Assembly: GCA_000231825.2 (NCBI GenBank)
Contig: JH720295.1
Location: 1,940,352-2,004,351, forward strand
Direction of reading: 5' to 3'
Length of the DNA stretch: 64,000 nt
From: Tetrahymena elliotti 4EA
Lineage: Eukaryota > Ciliophora > Oligohymenophorea > Hymenostomatida > Tetrahymenidae
The notes under the pieces were generated by a model. That model worked only from the letters and a program-made list of their open reading frames with translations. It searched no databases and had not been told where the DNA came from. This document shows, in pieces, positions 40,872 through 54,800 of this stretch. Made by a program: the position numbers and the translations under genes. The stretch's first letter is position 1, and every line of letters starts with the position of its first letter.

Positions 40872-42295
40872 GATATTGATCACATATTAGATGATGATAG
40901 CTATAGGGTTGTAAGACCAGATATTTTCTTTTATAAAGGAGAAAAGCCAACTAAGCTGCATACATATGAATAGTATGTTATACAAGAAGCTGATAAGCAT
41001 AAAGAAGTAGCTGCAGTTGAATATATTTCATTGATGTTGGCTTTCTAGAGCATAGCACTTTAATGTTAAGAACTATTGGTTCATTCTTATGCATATAAAA
41101 GCATAGATGAACTTAGAGGTGAAATGAAAAACACTTTTGTTAAACTCTTGAGTGAATGTTAATCTGTTGCTTTGCTTTATGATTCTAAGGATGATGAAGT
41201 TTTCATTGAATCTAATTATGGTAAATTTGTTGTCGCTTTCACTTCTTTAGATGTAGATAATTTGTGTGACTTGAATTGTTGTGGTTCTCTATTTGTTATA
41301 TACAGAAAAACAACCACCTCATTCAGACCGGCTAAAAGAACTGATTTGTTATAAAGTGGTGAAAATATCTATGGAGCTGGCTACATAATGTATGGCCAAT
41401 CAACATAAATTGTTTTCCATACAGGACATCGTCTCAATGGTTTCACATATGATCCCGAAGACAATTTATTTGTACTCACCCACCCAAGAATCAAAGCATC
41501 TAAAAGAGGAGGAATCATTTCATGTGATGAAGCCGTCCTTCATCTCTCAGATGAAAACATTTCTAAATTCATTAAAAGAAAAAAAATCTCTAAAGAATCT
41601 TACGTTTGCAGGTAAAAAATTCTTCAACAAATTTAATTATTTTTTTATCAGAATCTAATTATTTCTTTCTTTGTATTGATGAATGAAAGTATACAACCAA
41701 CAAGTCAAATCATTTTTTATGTGTCATTTTCTGCTGAATCTTTTGGTTCTAAAATACTTTATTGGAAAAATGATAAAAATGATTTTAAATTTAATTCTGA
41801 TAAATTTCTTTAACAAACTCAATTTAAAAAGAAATGTTTAAGAAAATATTAAAGAAATTTTTAAGAAAAATGAAATGAAAATAATTATTAATAATATTTT
41901 TGGAATAAAAAAGATATGTTGGAAGTAGAGTAGCTGATTTCCATAGAACTTTGCTTTATGGAGGTATTGTAATCTTCCCTTAAAATAATGTGAATATTTT
42001 TGAAGCTTTCACTTTGAGTTATATTATTGATAAGGCTTGGGACAGGTCAAGCTGTGGATAAGATGGATAAGTTTTGATTAAAAAACCAAATGAACTAACT
42101 GATTAGATTTAGCTTTATATTGGATTCAGCTAAGACGTTTTAGAAATAGATAACTTGTATCTATCAATTAGGAGAAAGAATTCTCTGTATAAGATACATG
42201 AAATACCCTCTTCAAAAACAATAAAATCATCTTACTCCATACATAAATCAATAAACTCCCCATCTAAAATGTCATAACCCATGATGTTTTAATGA
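40872..42295 (+). CDS. Fructose-1,6-bisphosphatase homologue, metal site degenerate
   Basis: Two exons, 40872-41611 and 41914-42295, join in frame to 373 residues; the start codon lies upstream and is unresolved. FBPase landmarks are clear: LHTYEQYVIQEAD at the N-terminus, YGQSTQIVFHTGHRLNGFTY, then LTHPRIKAS, and after the intron YVGSRVADFHRTLLYGGIV, which carries the conserved Arg of the sugar-phosphate site. FEAFTLSYIIDKAW corresponds to the late Glu metal ligand region. However, the signature DPLDGSSNID, which binds Mg2+, is replaced by TSLDVDNLCD at about 41241-41270, and the usual EE acidic pair before it is not obvious. Family members remove the 1-phosphate of fructose-1,6-bisphosphate in gluconeogenesis. 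This copy is probably catalytically impaired, perhaps a regulatory pseudoenzyme (inference). Confidence 0.8.
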
Positions 42296-43975
42296 ATGAA
42301 AGAATGAATGAATTAATAATAAACAATAACTCAAATAACAAAATCAATGAAAATTGAAAAATATAAATAATTTAATCATATTCAAATTTTTCCTACAAAA
42401 CACCCTATTTTGTAAAGTAAAAAGACTTTTTATTTATTTTATGAACTCCTCCTGTAAAGAAAAAATATTTTTAATTTATTATTAAAACACAAAATAATTA
42501 TAATGAGATACTTTAGACTAATTAACCTACCTACATACATACATACCTATCTAACAACCTGCTTAGTTTGCTTATGCTTTGTCCTAAAACTAAAAGCAGC
42601 TTTTTTAGCTTAAAAAATATACAGATTGGTTGATATATATCTATCTAAGTAGAAAAATAATATTTCTTGTTTGTTTGTTCTATTAATTTGCTCAAACAAA
42701 TAAGCATCGAAACAAAGAAAAATAATAACTCTTCTTTGCATTTTTAAAAACATTTTTTAGACTGCCTCATAAAATTTTATCTTAATAAACAAATAAATAA
42801 TATTAAAATAATTTCATTTTGAAATGGACGAACAAACAACTAACTAATTGTTAACATTTTTATATTTAGCAAGAATATTTGTATAGTAAAAGTCAATTCA
42901 TAATTTAATTTTACATTTTTAATTCATCTTACTTATTCTTCTTTGATTCAACTTACAACTTCTCTTCTTAATTTAGTTTCTAATTTTATTCAGCTTTTTT
43001 AATATTTAAAATTTTCTTTTTTAAGATTTTACAAAATAGAAAGATTTTTTAATTTATCTTAATAATTTTTATTTTTATATTTCTTATCTCCTCATTAGTT
43101 TTTAAATGTGATTTACATTTTTATAATGCCTTAAGCTTATATTTTTTATTATATTCTTAAAAATCTTTTTATTTCTTATCTCCTCTTCAATATTTAACTT
43201 TTTTAAAGAGTATTATTAATATATAAATATTTTTTTATGATATTTTAAAATGAAATAACTATTAATTGATTAATAAATAAAGAAATATTAAATTTTCAAT
43301 TTCAATGAATTCATTGAAAGATTGTATAAATAACACATAATAACTTTTAATTTATCTTGATTATAATCTTTTAAATGGTATCTTAAAATTGATTATTTTC
43401 TCCATTTTTTTACAGTGATTTTAATAAAACTAAAGAAGATATCTAGCTTTTGAAGAGATATTATCAAATAGATTTTAATAATGATTCTTTTATTAAATAA
43501 ATTAATTGTTTATTTTTATAAAATTATAAAAAATATTGTATATCTTTTAATTTATTTTTAGTTTTTTCACTAAAAAATATTCTTTGTTTCTTATCTCCCT
43601 AATTTTTAACTCTTTTAGGTGTGCTTTTAATATCTAAAGTAGATATTTTTTATGGTTTTTTTTGAGATAATGAACACGAAAAGAAAAGAGATAATCTTTA
43701 AAAGATAATTCAATTTTATATTTTGGTTTGTTATTGAAAATAAATAAATAAATAAAAATAGAAAGATACACATTTAGTTTAAGTTAGGATAGTTTTTGCA
43801 TGTGAAAAGTCATAAAAAAAGCAAACAAATATACTAAAATAAACCAATAGAAATAATTATTATTTGTGAAGCGATTTTAATTTATCAATTATTAATTATT
43901 ATCTCACTTTAATCCTAAGTTCAAAAATTTAATCTAAAAAATTGTATTAAAAAGCATAAGTAGAAATACATTAAA
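42296..43975. other. Intergenic with scattered short repeats
   Basis: About 1.7 kb of spacer. It has an (ACAT)n run at 42530-42550 and three copies of a TTCTTATCTCCYY element at 43081, 43173 and 43588. No gene is seen. Confidence 0.45.
43081..43600 (+). repeat. Three dispersed copies of TTCTTATCTCC
   Basis: The motif TTCTTATCTCC followed by pyrimidines occurs at 43081, 43173 and 43588, each preceded by T-rich sequence and followed by a T-rich AACTTTT/TTTTTAA stretch. It may be the remains of a duplicated spacer segment. Confidence 0.5.
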
Positions 43976-45769
43976 ATGTCTTAAGAAGTTAGCAATACCA
44001 AATAGCAAGTTCCAGTTAAAAAGCAAGAAGATGACCATTTCAAAGCAATTTTGAAAGATTTAACAGCAGGCTCTATTGCAGGTCTTGCAATTTGCTTGAC
44101 TGGTCACCCTTTTGACACTTTAAAAGTACGTTTACAAATGGGTAATAATGAATCTCTTCTCAAATGCATCAAAGAAATGTATGTAAAGGAAGGTATGCTT
44201 TCTTATTTCAAGGGTATGGAATCTCCTCTTGTTACTGTACCTGTTGTTAATGCCATTGTCTTCGGAGCATATGAATTATACAAGAAAATCACCCACACTG
44301 AAGACTAAGAAAGATTCACATTTTTTGGAGGATTATGTGCAGGCATGTTTGCAGGTTTTGTTAACTGTATTGTTATTGGACCCATTGAATTAGCTAAATG
44401 TAGATTATAAATGCAAAAAGAAACAGTAATTTGACATTCAAATCTTTACCATCTCCATACTATTTTCAAATTTGCAAATTTTCATTTTTTTTAGGCTTCA
44501 TTTTATGAAAGAATAAAAAAATCAAAAGTATTTTTAGCAGAAATATTTATTAAAGACTAACATAATTCAAAAGTTAAGCCACAGACATAATTATTTTTCC
44601 TTATAAATAAATGAAATTATTAGTTACTGATATCTTTTACATAATAAATATTTTAACTATCTATCTAAAATAAATCAAATAAATTCATAGCTAGATTCTA
44701 GGTTTTAACATTACAAAATTTGTCAAAATTTTAGAATAAAATCTTAAAGAAGAACTTTGAAGATATCATTAAAAGCGATTAGAAAAGCTAGATCATTTAT
44801 TTAGATGAATTATATTAAGAAAAACTAGATATTTAGATGAATTATATTATGAAAAACTAGATATTTAGATGAATTATTTTTAAAAGCTCATTTAGATTAA
44901 TAATAAAAGCAAGCTCATTAAGATAAATAATGCCAAGAGGCCAAAAGTCATTGATATATAAAAGCATAAGAATTTATTTATTCATTTTAAAAGAACAAGC
45001 AAGGAATGGTTAAAATTTAATAAATCAAGAGAGAAATTGTAAATATTTGTAAAGAAAGTGATTGAAAAACAGCCAATTTTAGTAGATCTAAAATATGTGT
45101 TTACTAGATCTTTACTAAATTTAATAAATAAGCCAATCAATTTATCAATTTCAAATTTAATTAAATGATTTACTAGAACAAATTTTCTATTTAACCACTT
45201 TAAAATTTAATCACTATTTGATTCATGCATTCATTCTAAATTCAAATATATTTATGATGCTTTTTTAAAAAATTTAGATTCTTTATAAGGGTCCATTTGA
45301 TTGCTTTTCTTAGATTTATAGAACCGAAGGTATTAGAGGTATTTATAGAGGTATGGTTGCCACTTAATTTAGAGAAATACCAGCATACGGTGCTTAATTT
45401 GCCAGCTATGAACTTTATAAAAGCTCTATTATTAAATATGTGAACCATGGAAAAGACCTCTCTCACTTTTAAACTTTGATTGGAGGTGGATTTGGAGGTA
45501 TTATGTGCTGGGTATTTTCTTATCCTTAAGATATTATAAAAACTAAACTTTAGTGTGAAACTGGAGCAATTAAAGGATTAGATGGTGGTTTTTTTAGAGT
45601 TGGTAAATAAATTGTTAGCTAGGAAGGTATAAAAGGTTTATGGAAAGGTTTTAGTGCCTGTTTAACAAGAGCTTTTTATGCTAATAGTATTGGTTTTGTT
45701 GCTTATGAATATTCTAAAAAAATGTTATAAGATGATTTACATGTTGCTGAAGTAGCACATTCTCATTGA
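43976..45769 (+). CDS. Mitochondrial carrier family (SLC25) protein
   Basis: Two exons (43976-44425 and 45278-45769) join at a codon boundary to 313 residues, the normal size of the family. The three carrier repeats each have the PX[DE]XX[KR] signature: GHPFDTLKVRLQM, GPIELAKCRLQMQ and YPQDIIKTKLQC. Glycine-rich odd helices are visible (LTAGSIAGLAICLTG, FFGGLCAGMFAGFVN, LIGGGFGGIMCWVFS). The proteins sit in the inner mitochondrial membrane with six helices and exchange metabolites. The HPFDTLKVRLQ motif and the overall pattern are closest in appearance to the carnitine/acylcarnitine and basic-amino-acid carrier branch, but substrate is not certain. The intron is 852 nt and contains a short tandem repeat. 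Confidence 0.92.
44798..44880 (+). repeat. 32-bp tandem repeat in carrier intron
   Basis: Three copies, spaced 32 nt apart, of a unit containing TTTAGATGAATTAT followed by ATTAAGAAAAACTAGATA. The third copy is partial. It lies wholly inside the 852-nt intron. Confidence 0.85.
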
Positions 45770-45885
45770 TTGAATTTTTTGCTTATTTCATTCTTATTTC
45801 AATGTTTGTATCTCTATTATTTTTATTTTTCATTCATCCATTACTATTTTAATTATCAAAAATATTTCAAAATAAATCCTTAAAT

Positions 45886-45930
45886 TATTTCTTTATTTAT
45901 TTATTTCTTTATTTATTTATTTTTATTTTA
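45886..45930 (+). repeat. (ATTT)n microsatellite
   Basis: Imperfect ATTT tetranucleotide run just downstream of the carrier gene. Confidence 0.75.
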
Positions 45931-48779
45931 TCATTTTTCAATTCTTTAGTTTTAAATATTAATTCAAAACTGTGTTGAGGTATTTTGAAATTGAATGATC
46001 TTTCTGAGTTTAAATATTTAATTTAAATTTAGACCCTAAAAAGAATTTTTGAAAACAAAGCATAATAAGTTGATTGAATTTAGGAAATTCATTAAAAAGC
46101 TAAGATCCCTTCAATACCGAAGGTTTGACTGAGTAAATTGTATAAAGTGAAATTGAATTATTACAAAGTTTGTTAGTTGGAATTGGGTTTAGGTTAACAA
46201 TATTTAATAGAAATATGTAAGTTGTTTACAATAATAACTATTTTAAAATAATCTATTTTACTATTTAATTAAAAAAATATTCTTGATTAAATCTTAATTT
46301 CCTTTAAAAACTAAAGAATTTACTTTGAATTAAATTTAAATTTCTTTTAATTTATTTTAATGATAGAGTTAATGTCAAAAACTTAACCTAATTTTTTTAT
46401 TATTTCCAATACAAATATTTATTTTAATTTTATCTTTTTGTTGGTTTATTATTTCTCAATTTGAATAAATGTATTTTTATTTCTAGAATATTTAAAAAAT
46501 ATAACAATTGAATTAAAAAAGGAGAACTTATTTTTCAGTGAAATATACAAAAATTTTAAAAATATTAATTCATAAATTACTTAGTTAAAACTGAGTGTGC
46601 ATCTTACTTAATTTGGAGATAAAATTTTTAGTTTTTAAAAAAATGAATTTAAACTGTTAAGAAAATAATAATGAGTTGATATAATTTATTAATTTGCTCA
46701 AATTATTTTTTAGATAGTAAAAAATAAAATGTGCATGTAAAAGGATCATAATCATTTATTTATTAAATTTAGATTTGAACTATTAAATGTTATTATTAAA
46801 ATAGCCTTACAATATTTTTTTTAATGGTAAGCTTATCAAATACAAAAAGGAGCTTTCTTAATTTGTTCTTAGTTAGTTGAATATACCTAATAATTATAAA
46901 TATATGTAAACTTGAAATAAAATTAATTTTAAGCTTGATTCTTTAATAATATTTTCTGATTGGTTATTTTAGATTTCATATTATTTAAAAAATATTGAGT
47001 TAGCATTTTAGAAGATAAAATAATAAAATTGTTCTTGGATTTACTCCAAACATGTTTTTTATATTTCATTCAAATTAAATGTGCTTAGAAAAAAGCATTT
47101 TTTAAAATCAAACCTTTTAAATTTATAAAGTTTCTTTAGTTCACTAAGTGCATTAAAAAATTCAATTTAAAGGTCATTTTAGATAATTTAAAATGACACA
47201 GTGATCATAACAGCTTTTTTTGATTCTGTAAAATAATATGATTAATAAATCTTACATTTTTTTAAGGAACAATATATTTAAAATAGCTAAATAAGATAAA
47301 TATCAAATAGTAAACAAACCTTCATATTTTAATATTATCTTTATATCTTCAAAGATTGAAAAATTCATAAATAATTTGTAAAATTTTTATTTTGGAGGTA
47401 ATTTGGACTTAAATTGAGAATTGAAAATTGATAGTCTCATAGGTAATTTCACTATCAATTTTATTATATTAATCATGAAAATGTATTTGTAAATCTAGAT
47501 AGAAAGATAGATTAGTATATTTTATTGTGAGTAAAAATAAAATAGATCTATAAAACTAAATAATGAATTATTTTATTCCTCAATAATATTTTAAAATGGT
47601 ATAAAAGTTAAATTTTTTATAGATAAAGAATTAATATTAAGTAGTTAAGAGCTAGTTAGATAATTCTATGCTATTAATTTACTTTCCTTCAAGATAAACA
47701 TAGCCAAAATTGTGAAAAATCCATAAGAAATAAATATAATGTCTAACACTATATTTATTTTGCACAAACACAAACTAATATAATAAGTAAGTAAATAAAG
47801 AAAAAAAGTTCAGATTGACTAAAGTTATTAGTAAAACAAAATAAAAAAATTTATTATTATTTTAATTTAATTGATTAATTTATTCATTTTTTTTGGGTCA
47901 GTAGAAAAACTATCATGAAATTATGTACTCCTATTACCTAAAATTTAGAATTATATTCTCATAATTAAGCAGTTTTAAGTAATCTAAGTACACATTTTGT
48001 AAAATTTAAATCTTTTTTAGAACAACTAATTAAATTCAAATTAAAAGATGTTCTATCTATATAATGAATGATTAAATCTAAGTAACAAAGAAATTAATCA
48101 GATATTTTTTATAATTTCTTTGCTTTTGATATTTTTTTATCAAATTATTTGAATAAATAACCAGGAAAAAATATTAGTATGAGATTGTTTAAGGTGTTAA
48201 TGACTCGATAAATAAATATTTGCTGTGTTTTGAAATTTTTGTATGCTTTTAGATTAAAATGAATGAATTGATTATTTGTAATGTAAACTTGCTGATGTTA
48301 ATCATTGAGATAAATAGATATCTTAAAAGTAGAAAATATTTTGTGAGAAATGTTCTACTGAATAATTAGATTATACTAAATTTACTTTAAATATACTTGA
48401 TTTTTTATTTGAGGTATTTTTATAACTAAAATTAGAAATTCACAAAAGGCTTCATGTATTAATTTTACTTTAATTAAAATTAAAACAACTAGAAATATAT
48501 TTTTATTTTATGTCTACATCGTTTGCCCCAAGTCATTCTTATTAAAAAATTGTAAATGAATATCATTTTTGTAATTGAACTAGCTATCTTGCATAATTGT
48601 CAATTTATCTTTTAAATTCAAAACATTTTACAAATTCCAGGGAAATACATCTTGTTCATCTAAGTAAAATGAGAAGATGTCTTATTGAGTAACAAGAAAA
48701 TTAAAACATGTAGTTCATATAAATATATTTCCTAGATATGTTTTTGCTAAATATTTTTGCATAAAAATTTGAAATAAAT

Positions 48780-48812
48780 TTGTTTGTTTGTTTGTTTGCT
48801 TGCTTGCTTGAT
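48780..48812 (+). repeat. (TTTG/TTGC)n microsatellite
   Basis: About four TTTG units grading into about three TTGC units. Confidence 0.85.
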
Positions 48813-50331
48813 TGCGTTTGAGTTAATAATTTAATTTATTGAGCCTGAAGCTTAAAAAATTAATTTGAAGTAAAATTTGAATTTATTTTAGTAGCAAAAA
48901 AAGAGAAGGAAGTAGAAGATAGAAATACTGAAAGATAAATTGATTACAGAAAGTTTGCTTTCAAAAAATTCTTTACTCAAAACAATGAAAAAATATTTAT
49001 GATTGAATTCCAAGCAAATTTGTAATTTTAAAAATTGAGCTTTGTGTGTATGATTTTTATATTAATATTTTCAATTTGATTGGATTTAATTTATGATTTT
49101 AGTTATTTTCCTTTAAAGTAGTGACTAGCTAGCTGATTCAATACTTCTAGTGTTTCTTCTATTTTTTTCTCTCAAATTTTATGTTTGATTTTAATGAATT
49201 TGGCTTGAGACGGAGTTGCTTAGTTTTATCCCTTAAGGATTAGAGTAAGGAGAATACATGATAAACGCAGTTACTTTAATTTATTAGTAGAGGGAATAAC
49301 TAATTTAAATTTTGTGAAATAGAAAGAATTAATAGAGTTTTCCATTTTAAGATATAGTAGAAGAAAAATAATCCTATCTAAAAAAAATTGTATTTTTTAA
49401 GATTCAAGCAATTGTGTGAAGGAAGCAAATAAATATATATGATTTGGAGGAATATTTTAAAAAGTCATGTGAGGGCATAAAATAATGATGTAAATAAATT
49501 ACTTCACACTTTTGGGATTATCTTTATTAAATTAAGAGAATCTAATCATTTTTCTCTATCAAAAACGATAGCAGTACTGGTTAATTTTACATGTGTTTTA
49601 ATATGGTTACTGTAATACAAATAAGATTGTTTTTTGTAATGTTGATTTATGCTAATAATAATTGTCTAAATAGAAATTTCCTTCTTCAGAATAGAAATAT
49701 GTTTAAATATGAAGAAGGTTGAAGATCTTGGTTTGTGAAAAATGCATATTATTTAAACTTTCAGAAATTGTAAGAATCAAAAAATAATATAGAAAGCATT
49801 GTTTTCGATAAGAAAATTCTATATGCCCATTATATCTTGCGTATTTAAATTATGCTAATAGTTATTAAATACGGATAAATGTTCAATTTTTTACAGAATT
49901 TGTCAGAATTTATAGAATTGCTTGCATGTTCCTTTCATAAATATTTAAACCTGTCTTTATAATCGCATTATTTTTTTTTGATTATTTGTTTGGTTGCTTG
50001 CTAGAAATTTTTCCTATTTAGATCAGATTAGGTATCTTATTTCTAGTTAAATATTTAAAAAGATTAATGAGATTAGTTGGTGTGTGTGTTAATTGTATTT
50101 TGATATTAAGAAAAATGGAAAAAAATAGTTGATTTATCTCACTTTTCAAGAGGATAAATTGGTGGCTTAAATTTTAGAGCCATTATTGAGAATGTAATTT
50201 AAATGGTTTTGATTGATTTGAATTTTGATATTTCATTTAGATGGATCTATATATCTGTTTGAGCTTTTATTAAGATTTTAAATTTGATTTTTGAAATACT
50301 TGGTATTTTTATTAATTTATTTAGTTTCTTA

Positions 50332-50354
50332 GTTTGTTTGTTTGTTTGTTTGTT
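50332..50354 (+). repeat. (TTTG)n microsatellite
   Basis: Five to six TTTG units in AT-rich spacer. Confidence 0.85.
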
Positions 50355-51077
50355 GCTGGCTTAAAATTTTAAGAAAATATTACGTTTTAAAAAGGATAAA
50401 TTTCTTGGTTATTTAAATAGAGGATTTATTTAACGGTTTGGTAAATTTGTATCATGCCAATTAAATTTGGCTTTTATTTGTTAAAAAAGAAGAAAATTTA
50501 GATTAAAAACTTATTTTTTGCTTATTCTTAATTTATTCATGTAAATACCAAATATTATATCAGATTTAATCTCTTTTTTAACCAAGCATTTTTTAATGCT
50601 TATTTTAGTCTGATTTGGATGATTTATTTGTAGATCAATTTGTAAATATTAATACATATTTATGCAAAAATAAAGTAAATTCAAAAAGATTGTTCGTGCT
50701 TTTAACTTTTTAGCAGCCATGCAAAAAATTGAAAAAAAGTAAAGGGAAGAAAACAACATAAATTAGTTATATAAAATAGACATGAAGACAGATTACTTGA
50801 AAGAAATATCTAATTAATTTAAAAATATTATAAAGAAGAAGATTTTTAAAATGAATATGCGTTTTAAAACAAAAAAGTGAGTAATATTGATTTAGGAGGG
50901 GGTTTAAGTTAATTTATAAGGCAGATTATTCTAAGAAAATTAAATGAGTAAGTAACTAAAGCTGATTGATTTTTAATTTCCTGCTCAACAATTAATATAA
51001 GAATTTATTGAACGGGGAGATTGGTAAAGTAGAAGAAATAATTCTTATATTGGTGAAAGAAATAAAGCTTTAATAAG

Positions 51078-51093
51078 AGGGGGAGGGGGGGGG
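51078..51093 (+). repeat. G-tract G5AG9
   Basis: An isolated 15-nt run of G broken by a single A, surrounded by AT-rich DNA. It could form a quadruplex-like structure or be a homopolymer artefact. Confidence 0.7.
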
Positions 51094-51860
51094 ACTTTTT
51101 TAAATCAGAATCTAAAAAGGAGGTTTTTGCTCAGGATGATAGAGCGTGCATAATGAATATATCTATTTATTTATTGGCTCAAAGATAAAAAGGTATAAAA
51201 TTAGATTTTGTCTTCAACCAATAAATAAGCTAAAAGGAATACTAATTAATTTTACGAAATTAACAAATCAGTAATAAATATATCGTAATTCTCCTCGAAT
51301 ATTTCTACATTCATCAATTTAATAAATGACAATTACTCAATTCGAATCTCTATAGTAAAATCAACCTTAATCAATCTTTAATTAAATATCACTCAGATAA
51401 TGCGACTACTCCTTAATTATTTATTTCTCAATATTATTATATCTTGTTATTTTTCTAAGTATACGATAAAAAAAATAAATTAAATTAAAGCATCATTAAT
51501 GAAGGGGAGAAAAGCTAATAAAGAAAAAAATTTGAGATTAGCATAGTTCAATGATTCATTCTTTAATTTCTTTTGATAATAATAATATGAATGAAAGAAT
51601 CAAATAAAATAATAATTAATAAAACAAAGAAAAATTCATCTACTATTACTTTAATAAATTTGAATAAATAGAAATCAAGAAATAACAAAAATCATAATTT
51701 TTTCTTTTTATAAACAATTGAATTAAATAATCCTATAAGTTTACCTGAGGTAGAGAGAGTCTCAGCCTAGATTTGTAAAAGATTTAATAAATAAAATTGA
51801 GTTAATCAATATCAGAAGAAACAAGCGCACTCAAAAGAACAATTACGCCAAACAAAAATT

Positions 51861-54800
51861 ATGGAACCCGAAGACGGAGGCTAGGAGCCGAACTATAACA
51901 ACTCTATCATATTTAGCTAAATCGACAACAGCGTCGAAATTACCCCATAAAAAATTGTTTCTGAGGAGGACATTCACCCCTCTCCCATCGTAGAACCCAA
52001 ACTAGAAAATAAAAAGCGCAACAAGTCTTTTTAAAAGAAAAATAGAGAATAGATGAGAAACAGAATCAAAAGTAATAGTCCATTCTTTTTTTTTAATTAA
52101 ATTTAATTTTTGCTCTAACAAAAATACTAACTAACTAACTAAGTATCAAATCAATCAATCATTCGATCAATCAAAATATCAATTCAATTCTATTTAATAT
52201 TCAATCGGACAATCGTCATATTATTGATTTGGTAAGAATCTTGATACTTCATTCACGCATGTATTTTAGAGTGAGTGAATGAGGGTTTGCAAGGTAAATG
52301 ATTAATATTGGGGAGTGTGTCATTCATTTTCTATTGTTTGATGAAAATATGAAAATAGTTATATAATTTTACTTGGATTTGTACGGTGATTTAGTATTCA
52401 GAGAAGTCTACATTTCTTTATAAGTTAACTGCTATTTGCTTGAATATAAAATAAAATTAGTGAAATATAATAAACTAATATAGAACATATCTAAATATTG
52501 ATATAGATAGATTCTGAAATTTCTACTAAATTATTAAATTATCCTTTAATTTGCTCCAGTTTTAAATTTGCTTGATTGATTATTGTCAAATCATTTGCAG
52601 TAAGCTAATGGAAATCCTTTGGATTATGTCTAGTACAGCTCTTGCTTTGAATTTAAAGGCTTTACCAAAAATTACAATTTATTATATGGTAGAATGAATG
52701 GATGTATGATGTATGATTAGGCAATCAATCAAATTAATTTGGATTTAAAGTTTTTCAGGAATCTAATTAAAATTGCTTTAGTCTTCTTTTTGCAATCAAA
52801 ACTCATTCTCAAAATAAATGAAAGGGAAGAAGCTTAATGATTTGATAAAAAAGCAAATAAAAAAGGAAATGGCATTAAGAATTATGCAGTCTATTGGTGT
52901 AATTAGCGATTTTGGATATTTTTAAATGGGAATAAGTAAATTATATAAATTAAGAACTAGGTAGAAGTATAGTTTACTTTTAGCCTTATGTATTGTATAG
53001 AATAAGATAACTGGTTGGATAGTTTGTCTTTCTGTCTGATGAAATTGATGTTTTGATTTTTTGAATTGAGAGATGACGCATTTTATCAATAAATAACAAG
53101 CTTATTTCTTTATCTTATAATATTTTTAATATTAATTTCAATAGACAGTCTCTTCAGTAATAGCAAAAATAACAGCGTAGCTTGCAGCATGGATAATCTA
53201 GTTGAAAATCTCCAATAAAATTAGCAAGCTCAAAATCATCACTAATCTAATTCCTTAAATGCCATTTCATCCTCTTTTGTCCTCTCTTCAGATTTAAACA
53301 CTTGTGAGAATTCTATCAACATAGCTGCCCCTACACATTCAAAGCCTAATCATTTCAAAACTGAAACTCATCCAAGAAAATAAGTCTTCATCAGACTTCA
53401 ATCACTCGAAGACCAAGATCAAATCGAGAAGGACAAAGAGCAAGGTATCCACAAAATTTGTGGCAATTTTAACGACTTCTATGAGCTTAAAGGTAATTCA
53501 TTCATTTTCTATTAAATTATTAACTTATTTAGTATTATTAATAATATGCTAAATTTATCTTCATAAATTAACAAATTTCTCCACCAAAAAACTCAGTGGA
53601 TCCTCACATATTTAACAAGAAACAGCAAACAAACATCATAAACTCTTAGAAACCTATTCAATTACCCAATTTATCTATGTTACAAAAGCATATTATGATG
53701 AAGAATAATCTTATCAAAAATGGTTTAAATTTGACCTAAAAAAATTTTAATTTACACTTTTATGATAAAATTCAATGTAAATATTATTAAAAAAGAAATT
53801 CTCGGAGAAGGATGTGTTGGATTAGTCAAGAAAGCCATCCGCAAATCAGATGGACAAGTTTTCGCTGTGAAGACGGTCAGAACTCGTGATGAAGAAACCA
53901 TTGAAAATGTAAATTTAAATTTATTACCCATCCATAAACCCACATAAAAATAAATTAAAAATGATCCCCACTTGACTACCTCAAAAAATAAATTGATTGA
54001 ATTGAAAAATTGGTATTTTAATCAAACCAACTAACTCTTTATCAATCAATCAATAAAGCAATCATTCATTCATTTAGTCAGTCCTCTTTCTAATTTAATT
54101 AGGAATTTATTAAGGTAAGCATTACAGTGAAATGAGTATGCTTGAAACTTTATTTTTTTGACCTTAGTTCACCCATCCATCCATTTATTTGTTCATTGAT
54201 TTATTTTTCAATTCATTAATTGGTTCATTTATCCATTCATTCATTCGATCATTATTGGTTCATTGATTGATTAATTTATGAAAAAAATTATCAGCAAAAA
54301 TAATTGAATGAATGGGAACAGAAATAATTGAACATTAAATGGAAGTATGTTAAAATTTGATTGATTGATTAATTTTGCTTTTCCAAAATTGAAAAAAAAT
54401 TCCTTATTCGAGGTATTCGAGGAAGAGAAAGGGTGTATAATTTATATGTAATTTCGTTTGAAAGTATACTAAAGAATAAAATTAATAAATTTTCAAATCA
54501 ACTTGAATTTACCTGAAAATAATTTGAAATATTTTCTCTTGATAGTAATTTTACAGTGGCTAATTCATCTTTTTTTAAATTAAAGATTAAGTAAGAGTTC
54601 TTACATCTAAAATAATTGAATCACCCAAACATAGTCAAAGTATATGAGCTCTATATTGACAACCTCAGCGGAAAAATACACTCAGTTATGGAACTTATCA
54701 ATGGAAAGGAGATGTTCGAAGTCATCCACGAACTCGGCCACTACTCAGGTAAGAAGTTATTCTAATTAATTTTTTAAAGACTTTTTGACAAGAAGAAGAA

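Larger units (their letters stand above)
45770..51860. other. 6 kb AT-rich stretch without a convincing gene
   Basis: No family-like protein, tRNA or rRNA was recognised. Features present are (ATTT)n at about 45886-45930, (TTTG)n runs at 48780-48812 and 50332-50354, and a G5AG9 tract near 51078-51093. Three weak coding-like frames were noted: about 46050-46285, where the frame reads LGNSLKSQDPFNTEGLTEQI; a 53-residue Lys-rich frame at 50719-50880; and nothing else above background. Confidence 0.5.

Noticed and set aside
51328..51350. Possible tRNA T-loop (ATTCGAATC)
   Set aside because: No acceptor, D or anticodon stems can be folded around it.
53597..53795. Apparent +1 frameshift before the kinase Gly loop, using an exon from 53597 that ends in HFYDKI
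   Set aside because: Splicing 53492 directly to the AG at 53794-53795 gives NFNDFYELKEILGEGCVG in a single frame, so no frameshift is needed; the open stretch at 53597-53770 is intron.
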